Source of the DNA: Tenacibaculum caenipelagi
GTDB lineage: Bacteria > Bacteroidota > Bacteroidia > Flavobacteriales > Flavobacteriaceae
Assembly: GCF_004363005.1 (NCBI RefSeq)
Contig: NZ_SNYH01000001.1
Location: forward strand, 669,776 to 733,775
DNA length: 64,000 nt
Reading direction: 5' to 3'
The position numbers were made by a program, and so were the translations under genes. Below, piece by piece: positions 1-7,538 of the stretch. The notes under the pieces are model-generated. The model searched no databases. It saw only the letters and a program-made list of their open reading frames with translations, and was not told the DNA's origin. Each line of letters begins with the position of its first letter. Positions within the stretch are counted from its first letter, which is position 1.

Positions 1-425
1 CCAATACAGAAACTTATCAATATTTACATGAAATAGCAGAAAAGATTCATAGACGATCTTTGATTTTCTTATTTACCGATATGTTTCAAACTTCAAAAAA
101 TGAAGAAGAACTTTTTAATGCTTTACGACATTTAAAATTTAATAAACATGAAGTAATTTTGTTTCATACCTACGATAAAAAAACAGAATTTTTATTTGAT
201 TTTGACAATACTCCTAAAAAATTTATAGATGTTGAAACTGGTGAAGAAATAAATTTATATGCCGAAAATGTACAGCAAAAATACCAAGAATTAAGCGCTA
301 TTTTCTTCAACAACTTAAAAAACAAATGCTTACAATACAAGATAGATTATGTTCCGGTAGACATAAATGAAGGTTATGATAAAGTGCTTACCTCTTATCT
401 TATCAGTAGACAGAATTTTTTATAA
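1..425 (+). CDS. DUF58 domain protein, C-terminal part (5' end outside window)
   Basis: The reading frame is open from the first full codon at position 3 to the TAA at 423-425, so the gene starts before the window. The visible 140 or so residues contain the RRSLIFLFTDMF segment and a following ALRHLKFNKHEVILFHTYD stretch, which is the typical C-terminal part of DUF58 proteins (a von Willebrand A-like fold). In Bacteroidota these genes usually sit next to a MoxR-type AAA ATPase and membrane vWA proteins (Bat operons); those neighbours would lie upstream and cannot be seen. The function of DUF58 proteins is not well defined; aerotolerance or a MoxR-linked chaperone role has been proposed. The family call is fairly secure, the role is not. 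Confidence 0.75.
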   Translation, partial: NTETYQYLHEIAEKIHRRSLIFLFTDMFQTSKNEEELFNALRHLKFNKHEVILFHTYDKKTEFLFDFDNTPKKFIDVETGEEINLYAENVQQKYQELSAIFFNNLKNKCLQYKIDYVPVDINEGYDKVLTSYLISRQNFL

Positions 426-455
426 AATAACTCTTTTTTATTTAAAAAAAGGTTA

Positions 456-463
456 TATATTTG
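456..463 (+). promoter_or_regulatory. Bacteroidota -7 promoter element for tRNA-Asp genes
   Basis: TATATTTG matches the Bacteroidota housekeeping -7 consensus TAnnTTTG exactly and lies 18 nt before the first tRNA. A T-rich stretch stands at the -33 position but without the usual G, so the upstream element is weak. Confidence 0.55.
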
Positions 464-480
464 CATCCGCTTAGAGCAAC

Positions 481-554
481 GGTCTGGTAGTTCAGCTGGT
501 TAGAATACATGCCTGTCACGCATGGGGTCGCGGGTTCGAGTCCCGTCCAGACCG
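481..554 (+). tRNA. tRNA-Asp (GTC), copy 1
   Basis: A 74-nt cloverleaf: acceptor arm GGTCTGG (481-487) pairs with CCAGACC (547-553), the discriminator is G554, the anticodon stem CATGC/GCATG encloses the loop CTGTCAC with anticodon GTC at 515-517, and the T loop contains GGTTCGAGTCC. The 3' CCA is not encoded (the next bases are CTA), so it must be added after transcription. A second identical copy follows 42 nt downstream. Confidence 0.97.
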
Positions 555-596
555 CTAAAGTTTCTCTAAAAAATACAACATATTGCTTCAAGCAAC

Positions 597-670
597 GGTC
601 TGGTAGTTCAGCTGGTTAGAATACATGCCTGTCACGCATGGGGTCGCGGGTTCGAGTCCCGTCCAGACCG
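597..670 (+). tRNA. tRNA-Asp (GTC), copy 2
   Basis: Identical in sequence to the copy at 481-554, including the preceding AGCAAC and the following C, so the repeated unit is about 81 bp (475-555 and 591-671). Anticodon GTC is at 631-633, the discriminator is G670 and CCA is not encoded. It is followed directly by a strong terminator, so the two genes probably form one transcript. Confidence 0.97.
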
Positions 671-671
671 C

Positions 672-710
672 AAAAAGCTTCTCAAAAATTGAGAAGCTTT
701 TTTCTTTTTT
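672..710 (+). terminator. Intrinsic terminator of the tRNA-Asp pair
   Basis: The stem AAAAAGCTTCTCAA / TTGAGAAGCTTTTT is followed by TTTCTTTTTT. It starts 2 nt after the second tRNA. Confidence 0.9.
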
Positions 711-729
711 ACATTTTTTCAAAAAAAAG

Positions 730-761
730 TTTGGTTTAGTTAAATTTATTTCTAAGATTTG
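730..761 (+). promoter_or_regulatory. Probable promoter of the aromatic amino acid operon leader
   Basis: TTTG at 730-733, then 19 nt, then TAAGATTTG at 753-761. This is the Bacteroidota TTTG/TAnnTTTG pattern with one extra base inside the -7 element. It would start transcription near 768, about 18 nt before the leader peptide start codon. Confidence 0.5.
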
Positions 762-785
762 TCCCGTACAAAGAACACAAATACA

Positions 786-869
786 ATGATGTTACAAAAC
801 GTATGGCAAGGTTTCTATTTTTACTTTTACTTTTTTAGTAAGAGACGAGACTTTGTATCATATTGTTAA
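786..869 (+). CDS. Phe/Tyr-rich leader peptide (27 aa) of the aromatic operon attenuator
   Basis: ATG at 786 opens a 27-codon frame ending at TAA 867-869. Residues 10-17 read FYFYFYFF, eight aromatic residues in a row (five Phe, three Tyr), with further Phe and Tyr near the end and one Trp at residue 7. Downstream genes make both Phe and Tyr, so the codon run matches the products of the operon, as in known pheA and trp leaders. The peptide presumably has no function of its own; the ribosome position on the run is the sensor. The second codon is also ATG (789), so the start could be one codon later. There is no Shine-Dalgarno sequence, as usual in this phylum. Confidence 0.82.
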   Translation: MMLQNVWQGFYFYFYFFSKRRDFVSYC

Positions 870-927
870 CCTAACAAAAAATAATATATCCAATCAAAGT
901 CTCGAATTTATCGAGGCTTTTTTTTTT
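807..927 (+). promoter_or_regulatory. Ribosome-mediated transcription attenuator of the Phe/Tyr operon
   Basis: Four segments can be seen. Segment 1 (807-815, CAAGGTTTC) can pair with segment 2 (847-855, GAGACTTTG) with two G-U pairs. Segment 2 with its preceding C (846-855, CGAGACTTTG) is the exact 10-nt complement of segment 3 (895-904, CAAAGTCTCG). Segment 3 also pairs with segment 4 (911-920) to form the terminator. Segment 1 overlaps the first Phe codon of the leader run. A ribosome stalled on the Phe/Tyr codons would cover segment 1, free segment 2 to pair with 3, and allow read-through; a ribosome reaching the stop codon at 867 would disturb segment 2 and let 3:4 terminate. This is inferred from pairing alone. 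Confidence 0.85.
896..927 (+). terminator. Attenuator terminator hairpin
   Basis: AAAGTCTCGA (896-905) pairs with TCGAGGCTTT (911-920) with one G-U pair and a 5-nt loop, followed by an unbroken T run to 927. It ends only 8 nt before the pheA start codon, so its only plausible role is conditional termination before the operon. Confidence 0.9.
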
Positions 928-935
928 GATTCAAA

Positions 936-1760
936 ATGAAGAAAATAGCCATTCAAGGAATACAAGGAAGCAACCACCATATTGTTGCAAACAACTATTA
1001 CGGAGAAAACATCGACCTAGACGAATGTTTATCTTTTGATGTACTAGTTGATAGCCTTTTAAACTCAAGAAGTGAGCAAGCTATTATGGCGTTAGAAAAC
1101 ACCATCGCAGGCTCAATCATCCCCAATTATGCCCTAATCGACAAGTATAATTTGCACATTTCTGGTGAGTATTACCTACCTATACACCATCATTTAATGG
1201 CGTTACCAAATCAACAAATTGAAGACATTACTGAAGTTTGCTCACACCCAATGGCATTATTACAGTGTAAAGAATTTTTCAAACAACATAATCATATAAA
1301 GCTGGTTGAAGATGTTGATACCTCAGCAGTGGCAAAAAGAATAGCTGAACAACAACTAAAAGGAGTTGCGGCTATTGCACCAAAAATGGCGGCTGATATT
1401 TTTAAATTATCAATTATTGAAGATGAAATTCAAACAATTAAGAATAATGCAACTCGCTTTGTATTTCTTCAGACAAGCCTTCCTAAAAATGGTAAAAGCG
1501 AAATTAACAAAGCTTCATTAAGGTTTGAATTAGACCATAAAAGAGGAAGCTTAGCTGCGGTGCTAAATGTAATGAGCGATTGTAAATTAAACCTTACCAA
1601 AATACAATCGTTACCCAAAATTGAAACACCATGGAAGTATGCTTTTTTTGTTGATGTAACTTTTGAAGCATACAAAGATTACGAAAAAGCAAAAGCCATT
1701 CTACAAATCATGGCAGAAGATTTTAAAATATTAGGCGAATACAAAAACGGAAGATTATGA
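936..1760 (+). CDS. pheA: Prephenate dehydratase
   Basis: A 274-residue enzyme converting prephenate to phenylpyruvate in Phe synthesis, cytoplasmic. The catalytic domain covers about residues 1-180 and shows the ENT motif (54-56) and the TRF catalytic motif (173-175). An ACT domain follows (about 194-270) with GSLAAVL and a SLPKIETPWKYAFF stretch, equivalent to the GAL and ESRP regions that bind phenylalanine for feedback inhibition. There is no chorismate mutase domain; that activity is fused to DAHP synthase at the end of the same operon. It is the first structural gene behind the attenuator and overlaps the next gene by 4 bp (ATGA). Length is normal for a monofunctional dehydratase. Confidence 0.95.
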   Translation: MKKIAIQGIQGSNHHIVANNYYGENIDLDECLSFDVLVDSLLNSRSEQAIMALENTIAGSIIPNYALIDKYNLHISGEYYLPIHHHLMALPNQQIEDITEVCSHPMALLQCKEFFKQHNHIKLVEDVDTSAVAKRIAEQQLKGVAAIAPKMAADIFKLSIIEDEIQTIKNNATRFVFLQTSLPKNGKSEINKASLRFELDHKRGSLAAVLNVMSDCKLNLTKIQSLPKIETPWKYAFFVDVTFEAYKDYEKAKAILQIMAEDFKILGEYKNGRL

Positions 1761-2899
1761 TACAGTTTGCCAATCGTTTACAAACCGTAAAAGAATACTA
1801 CTTCTCTAAAAAATTACAAGAAGTACGTCAATTAATTTCAGAAGGAAAACCAATTATAAACATTGGTATTGGTAGTCCTGATTTACTACCTCCAACGTCA
1901 GTGTTAAAAGCTATTCAAGATAGCTTACAAGATAATGGAGCACATAGTTATCAAAGCTATCAAGGGTTACCAGAGTTTAGACAAGCTGTTTCAAATTTTT
2001 ATCAAAACAACTATAAAGTTACCATAAACCCTGCTAACGAAGTACTTCCTTTAATGGGAAGTAAAGAGGGAATAATGCATATTTCATTGGCTTTTTTAAA
2101 TGAAGGTGACCAGGTGTTAATCCCTAATCCAGGGTACCCAACTTATAGCTCAGTAACCAATTTATTAGGTGGAAAACCTGTTTTTTACGATTTAGAAGAA
2201 GCTACTAACTGGCAACCTAATTTTGAAGCTTTAGAAAAACTTGATACCTCAAGAATAAAGTTGATGTGGGTAAATTACCCGCATATGCCAACGGGTGCCG
2301 ATGCCACCAAAGAAACTTTTCAAAAGTTGATTAACTTTGGGAAGAAGCACAATATTGTTATTGTAAATGACAATCCGTATAGCTTTATATTAAATGAACA
2401 CCCTCAAAGTATTCTACAAATTGAAGGCGCAAAAGATATTGCTCTAGAATTAAACTCGGTAAGTAAATCTTTTAACATGGCGGGATGGCGCGTAGGAATG
2501 TTATTAGGAAAGTCTGAATTCTTAACTGAAGTTTTAAAAGTAAAAACTCAAATGGATTCTGGTATGTTTTACGGGATTCAAAAAGGAGCAACAAAAGCTT
2601 TAGAGTTAGACAAAGATTGGTTTACCCAACTAAACCGCTCTTATAAAAAGCGACAAAAATTAATTTTTAAGCTAGCAGAAAAGTTAGGATGTACCTACGA
2701 TAAAAACACCTCAGGAATGTTTGTTTGGTGCAAACTTCCAAAAGGGAAAACATCTGAAGAGATGATTGATGATTTGTTATACAACAAACACATTTTTGCT
2801 GCTCCAGGAACCATTTTTGGCAGTCAAGGTGAAGGTTACATTCGCTTTTCATTATGCGTTCCAGAAGAAAAAATTAACGAAGCAATAGCTAGAATATGA
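1757..2899 (+). CDS. Class I/II PLP aminotransferase (aromatic operon)
   Basis: A 380-residue fold-type I aminotransferase. PLP lysine is K237 in NSVSKSFNMAGWRVGM, and the YPTY and YSF elements of the family are present. Its place between prephenate dehydratase and prephenate dehydrogenase suggests that it transaminates phenylpyruvate and 4-hydroxyphenylpyruvate to Phe and Tyr; substrate choice is inferred from context. One oddity is the motif usually written NPNNPTG, which here reads NYPHMPTG, so the Asn that normally contacts the PLP ring hydroxyl is replaced by Met. This may be a feature of the subfamily. Both ends overlap neighbours by 4 bp (ATGA), which indicates translational coupling. 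Confidence 0.9.
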   Translation: MIQFANRLQTVKEYYFSKKLQEVRQLISEGKPIINIGIGSPDLLPPTSVLKAIQDSLQDNGAHSYQSYQGLPEFRQAVSNFYQNNYKVTINPANEVLPLMGSKEGIMHISLAFLNEGDQVLIPNPGYPTYSSVTNLLGGKPVFYDLEEATNWQPNFEALEKLDTSRIKLMWVNYPHMPTGADATKETFQKLINFGKKHNIVIVNDNPYSFILNEHPQSILQIEGAKDIALELNSVSKSFNMAGWRVGMLLGKSEFLTEVLKVKTQMDSGMFYGIQKGATKALELDKDWFTQLNRSYKKRQKLIFKLAEKLGCTYDKNTSGMFVWCKLPKGKTSEEMIDDLLYNKHIFAAPGTIFGSQGEGYIRFSLCVPEEKINEAIARI

Positions 2900-3273
2900 A
2901 AAAAGAACTCAATTTGATAAAAACCTATATAGAAGGGTATAACTCTTTTAATGTAGACAAAATGCTTTCAGTTTTAAATAAAAGCATTGTTTTTGAGAAT
3001 TACACTAACAATTCATTGACTTTAAAACTCGATGGAATAAACCCATTTAAAGAACAAGCTGAGAAAGTGCTATTATTTTTTTCAGAAAGAAAACAAGAAA
3101 TAGAAGAAATTATCACAAAAGAAGAATACTATGAAGTTCATCTTAAATATACAGCAACATTAAAAGTTGACTTATCTGAAGAACTTAAAAAAGGAAATCA
3201 ATTAAACCTAAAAGGTAAGAGTATTTTCTTCTTTCAGAACGATACAATAACTAAAATAGAAGATTACAGTTAA
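2896..3273 (+). CDS. NTF2/SnoaL-like small protein in aromatic operon
   Basis: A 125-residue cytoplasmic protein with no signal peptide or membrane segment. The pattern of an N-terminal helix (LIKTYIEGYNSFNVDKML), followed by alternating helix and long beta strands ending in FFQNDTITKIEDYS, resembles SnoaL-like members of the NTF2 superfamily, which act as cyclases, isomerases or ligand-binding pockets. It overlaps the aminotransferase gene by 4 bp and ends 1 nt before tyrA, so it is firmly part of the operon and under the Phe/Tyr attenuator. No step of standard Phe/Tyr synthesis is missing that it would fill. Its function is unknown; a ligand-binding or regulatory role is possible. Confidence 0.8.
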   Translation: MKKELNLIKTYIEGYNSFNVDKMLSVLNKSIVFENYTNNSLTLKLDGINPFKEQAEKVLLFFSERKQEIEEIITKEEYYEVHLKYTATLKVDLSEELKKGNQLNLKGKSIFFFQNDTITKIEDYS

Positions 3274-3274
3274 T

Positions 3275-4141
3275 ATGAACATATTTATTATAGGCTTAGG
3301 ATTAATCGGCGGAAGTTTTGCCCTAGATATTCAGCAAGCATTTAAAAATGCTACTATCTATGGAATTGATTCCAACGAAGAGCATAGTAATCTTGCTTTA
3401 GAAAGAGGGATTATTCATCAAAAAGCAACATTTTCAGAACTGTCAAATGCTGATATAGTTATTATTGCCACTCCTGTAGATATTTCACTAGAGGTGATTT
3501 TGAAAACGTTAGATAGTATCTCTGATGATTGTTTGGTTTTTGATGTAGGTTCGACTAAAGAACTGATTTGTGATGCCGTTAAAAATCATCCTAAAAGAAG
3601 AAATTTTTTAGCAACACACCCTATTGCTGGAACGGAATTTTCAGGACCTAATGCGGCTTTGACAAATTTATTTAGAAGTAAAACCAATATTATTTGTGAG
3701 GTAGAAAAAACAGCTTTCAAATTACAAGAAAAGGCGTTAGATATTTTTTCAAAATTAGGAATGCGTATTCGGTATATGGATTCAAAATCACACGACAAGC
3801 ATATTGCCTATGTATCACATTTATCACACATCAGCTCTTTTATGCTAGGTAAGACAGTCATCGAAAAAGAGAAAAACGAACGTGACATTTTTGATATGGC
3901 TGGTAGTGGATTTGCTTCTACTGTGCGTTTAGCAAAAAGTTCGCCAGCCATGTGGACACCTATTTTTAAACAAAATAAAGAAAATGTTGTGGAGTCTTTG
4001 AATGAATACATCACTAACTTACAACAATTCAAAACATTATTAGAAAAAGATGATTTTCCAGAAATATACACTGAAATGGAAAACACCAATCATATAAAAC
4101 AAATTTTAAACGGAATTTTAGAGGCAGTACCTCAACAATAA
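3275..4141 (+). CDS. tyrA: Prephenate dehydrogenase
   Basis: A 288-residue NAD(P)-dependent enzyme that oxidatively decarboxylates prephenate to 4-hydroxyphenylpyruvate for Tyr synthesis. The N-terminal Rossmann motif GLGLIGG is at residues 7-13, the catalytic-region histidine lies in THPIAGTE, and the C-terminal helical dimerization half contains HIAYVSHLSHISSF. There is no fused chorismate mutase or ACT domain, so Tyr feedback must act elsewhere, for example through the attenuator or the DAHP synthase. It starts 1 nt after the NTF2-like gene and ends 10 nt before the DAHP synthase-chorismate mutase gene. Confidence 0.94.
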   Translation: MNIFIIGLGLIGGSFALDIQQAFKNATIYGIDSNEEHSNLALERGIIHQKATFSELSNADIVIIATPVDISLEVILKTLDSISDDCLVFDVGSTKELICDAVKNHPKRRNFLATHPIAGTEFSGPNAALTNLFRSKTNIICEVEKTAFKLQEKALDIFSKLGMRIRYMDSKSHDKHIAYVSHLSHISSFMLGKTVIEKEKNERDIFDMAGSGFASTVRLAKSSPAMWTPIFKQNKENVVESLNEYITNLQQFKTLLEKDDFPEIYTEMENTNHIKQILNGILEAVPQQ

Positions 4142-4151
4142 AGACATTAAA

Positions 4152-5234
4152 ATGGAAAACACAAAAGAATTAAGAACATGGTTAGATGCCTTCGGATTAG
4201 GGCATCCTTTAGTAATAGCAGGACCTTGTAGTGCTGAAACAGAAGAACAAGTGTTACGAATTGCACACGAACTAAAAGACACAGACGCTACTGTATTAAG
4301 AGCTGGTATTTGGAAACCTCGCACAAGACCTGGGAATTTTGAAGGCGTAGGTGCTCTAGGACTAAAATGGTTACAAAAAGCCAAACAAGAAACAGGAATG
4401 CTAATTGCTACCGAAGTTGCCAATAAAGATCATGTACAATTAGCATTAGAACATGATGTAGATATTTTATGGATTGGTGCTCGTACCACTGTAAGTCCTT
4501 TTATCGTTCAAGAAATTGCAGATGCTTTAGACGGAACAGATAAAATTGTTTTGGTAAAAAACCCTGTAAATCCAGATTTACCTTTATGGTTAGGTGCTAT
4601 AGAACGTTTGTACTCAAAAAACATAAAAAAACTAGGAGTTATTCATCGAGGTTTCTCAACTTATGAAAAAACCCGATACAGAAATAATCCAGAATGGCAA
4701 ATTCCTATCGAATTACAAAACCGTTTCCCTGATTTACCATTAATTTGCGACCCATCACACATTGCTGGTCGTCGTGATATCATTTTTGACATTTGTCAAA
4801 CAGCTTTAGACTTAAATTTTGATGGATTAATGGTTGAAACACATTATGACCCAGACAATGCTTGGAGTGATGCTACTCAACAAATTACTCCAAAAACATT
4901 AATTCAAATGATGGTAGACTTAAAAGTTAGAAAAGCCACTGATACCGAAGCGGATTACCGAAATGCATTGAATACTTTACGTACTCAAATTGATGTAGTT
5001 GATCATCAATTAATTGAAATGTTAGGTAAACGTATGAAAATAGCTGATGCTATTGGTGAATTGAAAAAAGAGAAAAACGTAGCTATTTTACAAACCAAAC
5101 GATGGAACGAAATCTTAGGCAAAATGATTTTAGAAGGTCAAGATAGAGGATTGAGTGAAGAATTTGTGCTTAAGATGTTTAAGGCAATACACCAAGAAAG
5201 TATCAACCATCAAGAAAAAATTATTAACTCATAA
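4152..5234 (+). CDS. Bifunctional DAHP synthase (type I beta) / chorismate mutase
   Basis: A 360-residue fusion. Residues 1 to about 265 are a 3-deoxy-7-phosphoheptulonate synthase of the short type I beta class, with the metal-binding set in AGPCSAET (Cys26), CDPSHIAGRR, VETHYDP and DNAWSDA, and the substrate-loop KPRTRPGNFEG. Residues about 270-360 are an AroQ-type chorismate mutase (LRTQIDVVDHQLIEMLGKRM followed by two more helices). Such C-terminal mutase fusions are known in Bacteroidota, where the mutase also serves as an allosteric sensor of prephenate. It catalyses the first and the branch-point steps of the route whose later steps are encoded upstream in this operon. It is the last gene before a strong terminator. 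Confidence 0.94.
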   Translation: MENTKELRTWLDAFGLGHPLVIAGPCSAETEEQVLRIAHELKDTDATVLRAGIWKPRTRPGNFEGVGALGLKWLQKAKQETGMLIATEVANKDHVQLALEHDVDILWIGARTTVSPFIVQEIADALDGTDKIVLVKNPVNPDLPLWLGAIERLYSKNIKKLGVIHRGFSTYEKTRYRNNPEWQIPIELQNRFPDLPLICDPSHIAGRRDIIFDICQTALDLNFDGLMVETHYDPDNAWSDATQQITPKTLIQMMVDLKVRKATDTEADYRNALNTLRTQIDVVDHQLIEMLGKRMKIADAIGELKKEKNVAILQTKRWNEILGKMILEGQDRGLSEEFVLKMFKAIHQESINHQEKIINS

Positions 5235-5264
5235 AGAAAGCGCCAGTAGGCGCTTTCTTTTTAT
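5233..5264 (+). terminator. Terminator of the aromatic amino acid operon
   Basis: A perfect 12-bp stem AAAGAAAGCGCC / GGCGCTTTCTTT with loop AGTA, overlapping the stop codon of the last gene and followed by a T-rich tail. Confidence 0.92.
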
Positions 5265-5303
5265 TCTATTTATTGTATTTTCATTCTACCAAACTTTAAA
5301 TAA

Positions 5304-6056
5304 ATGAAATCTATTCATACAATTGATGATGTGATAAACATCTTACAAGACATCATTAACGAGTCTATAGAAAACAAAAGTCCGCTAGGATATTTCGCAG
5401 CTTTATATCAAAAAGTAACAATCAAAGTAAAAGAAGGTATACAAAACAACTATTTTGATGATAATCAACGAATGGAAAAACTAGATATAATCTTTGCTAA
5501 AAGATATATAGATGCTTATTACAACTACAAAAATAATACACCTATCACTTCTTCTTGGGAAAAAGCTTTTAGCATAGCTAATAAATATTGGTATATCGTT
5601 TTGCAGCATTTGTTAGTTGGTATGAATGCACATATTAATTTAGATTTAGGAATTGCAGCAGCAGAAGTTTCTAAAGGGCAAAACATTCAAAATTTACACG
5701 ACGATTTCAATAAAATAAATGAAATTTTATCCTCTTTAGTTAACGATGTTCAAGATGATTTATCAAAGGTATATCCTTTTTTAAAGAAAATTCTTATCTG
5801 GACTAAAAATGTTGACGATTTTTTAATTGACTTTAGCATGGAATTAGCAAGAGATGGTGCCTGGGATTTTGCTGTTGAATTAGCCAATACACCTGCTAGT
5901 GATTTTGACAATGCTATAGAAAAGAGAGACATTAAAATAACTAAAAAAGCAGGTTTAGTTATTTCTCCAGGTTTTATCCCTCGATTAATTTTTATGTTTA
6001 TTAGAGTTTCAGAAAAAGGAACAGTAGCTCAGAAAATTAAAGATTTAACAGATTAA
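5304..6056 (+). CDS. DUF5995 family protein
   Basis: A 250-residue soluble protein. Features matching DUF5995 are the N-terminal TIDDVINILQDII, the GYFAALYQKVTIKV segment, the FFD-like NNYFDDNQRMEKLDIIFAKRYIDAYYNY block, and the central LLVGMNAHINLDLGIAA motif with an invariant NAHIN. The family is mostly helical and has no established function. It stands alone between the terminator at 5233-5264 and rsgA, 41 nt downstream on the same strand. There is no signal peptide. The family identification is good, the function unknown. Confidence 0.8.
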   Translation: MKSIHTIDDVINILQDIINESIENKSPLGYFAALYQKVTIKVKEGIQNNYFDDNQRMEKLDIIFAKRYIDAYYNYKNNTPITSSWEKAFSIANKYWYIVLQHLLVGMNAHINLDLGIAAAEVSKGQNIQNLHDDFNKINEILSSLVNDVQDDLSKVYPFLKKILIWTKNVDDFLIDFSMELARDGAWDFAVELANTPASDFDNAIEKRDIKITKKAGLVISPGFIPRLIFMFIRVSEKGTVAQKIKDLTD

Positions 6057-6097
6057 ACAATACTAAAACATTCAATTTTTATTCTCATCTTTGTTTT

Positions 6098-7039
6098 ATG
6101 ACAGGAACGGTTTATAAATCTACAGGAAGTTGGTATTGGGTAAAGTCTAAAGGCGAACTATATATGTGTCGTATTAAAGGGAAATTCCGTCTTAAAGGAA
6201 TCAAAAGTACAAACCCTATATCTGTAGGTGATATTGTTGACTTTTCATTAGAAACCAAAAACGATGAAGAAACAGGTTTGATTACCAATATTCACGAACG
6301 AAAAAATTTTATTGTTCGTAAATCGGTTAACTTATCAAAACAAACTCATGTAATTGCTTCTAATATCGATCAGGTATTTCTATTAATTACGATTGACAAC
6401 CCTCCTACGTTTACCACATTTATCGATCGTTTTTTGGTAACTGCTGAAGCCTATTCAATCAAAACTATTTTAGTTTTTAATAAAATTGATTCGTATGAAA
6501 TTGAGCAGCGTGCCGAAATTATGTATCTAAAAGATATTTATGAAGCCATCGGTTACGAATGTGTAGAAGTTTCTGCTACTGAAAACATCAATATAGATAA
6601 AATTAAAAATTTGATGACAGGCAAAGTAAGTATGTTTGCAGGTCACTCGGGAGTTGGTAAAACTACTTTAGTCAACGCCATTGAACCTTCTTTAGATTTA
6701 AAAACCAAAGAAATTTCTGAACAACACAAACAAGGACAACATACCACTACGTTTGCCGAAATGTTCGATTTAAGTTTTGATGCTCGTATCATTGACACTC
6801 CAGGAATTAAAGGATTTGGAGTGGTTGATATGGACAAAGATGAACTAGGTGATTATTTCCCTGAATTTTTTGCTTTAAAACAAGACTGTAAATTCAACAA
6901 TTGTATTCACGTAAATGAACCGCAGTGTGCTGTTAAAGAAGCCTTAGAAAATGAAGAGATTGCTTGGTCTCGATATAAAAGCTACTTGCAAATCATGGAA
7001 GGTGAAGACGAACATTATCGAACTGATATTTGGGAATAA
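6098..7039 (+). CDS. rsgA: Ribosome small subunit-dependent GTPase A
   Basis: A 313-residue circularly permuted GTPase that checks and matures the 30S subunit. An N-terminal OB fold (about 1-75) is followed by the permuted G domain, with G4 NKID (128-131) before G1 GHSGVGKTT (182-190) and G3 DTPG (233-236). The C-terminal zinc site is intact (Cys264, Cys269, His271, Cys277). ATG lies in a T-rich leader with CATCTTTG just upstream, a near match to the -7 element. Dtd follows 46 nt downstream, a pairing common in flavobacteria. Confidence 0.96.
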   Translation: MTGTVYKSTGSWYWVKSKGELYMCRIKGKFRLKGIKSTNPISVGDIVDFSLETKNDEETGLITNIHERKNFIVRKSVNLSKQTHVIASNIDQVFLLITIDNPPTFTTFIDRFLVTAEAYSIKTILVFNKIDSYEIEQRAEIMYLKDIYEAIGYECVEVSATENINIDKIKNLMTGKVSMFAGHSGVGKTTLVNAIEPSLDLKTKEISEQHKQGQHTTTFAEMFDLSFDARIIDTPGIKGFGVVDMDKDELGDYFPEFFALKQDCKFNNCIHVNEPQCAVKEALENEEIAWSRYKSYLQIMEGEDEHYRTDIWE

Positions 7040-7085
7040 TTTCAACAGTATTCAAATAATCTAAAAATTCAATCATCTTAATAAT

Positions 7086-7538
7086 ATGAAAGCCGTAATT
7101 CAACGTGTTTCTAAAGCAAGTGTTACTATTGAAGGAGAAAAAGTTGCGAATATTCAAAACGGAATATTAGTCTTATTAGGAATTATAGACGAAGATGTTC
7201 AAGAAGATATTGCTTGGTTAACTAAAAAAATAGCAAATCTTCGTATTTTTAATGATGAAGGAGGCGTAATGAACAAATCATTACTTGACATTAACGGAGA
7301 AGCAATTGTAGTAAGTCAGTTTACTTTACATGCTTCTACCAAAAAGGGAAATCGACCTAGCTATATTAAAGCAGCAAAACCTGACGTTGCTGTTCCATTA
7401 TACGAAAATTTCGTTCAACAATTTGAAACTGATTTAGGTAAAAAAGTTCAAACTGGTGAGTTTGGAGCAGATATGAAAGTAGAATTGTTAAATGACGGAC
7501 CTGTAACCATTATTATTGATACCAAAGACAAAGTGTAA
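7086..7538 (+). CDS. dtd: D-aminoacyl-tRNA deacylase
   Basis: A 150-residue cytoplasmic proofreading enzyme that removes D-amino acids from tRNA. The start MKAVIQRVSKASVTIEGE, the catalytic SQFTLHA motif and the C-terminal NDGPVTI motif are those of the Dtd family, and the length is normal. It is followed immediately by the TatD-like gene, whose TTG start touches the dtd stop codon. Given the two racemase genes near 52-54 kb, D-amino acid proofreading is relevant to this genome, but Dtd is nearly universal and the link is only contextual. Confidence 0.96.
   Translation: MKAVIQRVSKASVTIEGEKVANIQNGILVLLGIIDEDVQEDIAWLTKKIANLRIFNDEGGVMNKSLLDINGEAIVVSQFTLHASTKKGNRPSYIKAAKPDVAVPLYENFVQQFETDLGKKVQTGEFGADMKVELLNDGPVTIIIDTKDKV

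Larger units (their letters stand above)
475..671 (+). repeat. Tandem 81-bp duplication containing tRNA-Asp
   Basis: Two perfect 81-bp copies (475-555 and 591-671) separated by 35 bp of unrelated AT-rich sequence. The perfect identity, which extends a few bases outside the tRNA on both sides, points to recent duplication or ongoing gene conversion. Confidence 0.85.

Noticed and set aside
786..869. Leader peptide as a Trp-sensing attenuator
   Set aside because: Only one Trp codon against a run of eight Phe/Tyr codons, and the operon has no trp genes.
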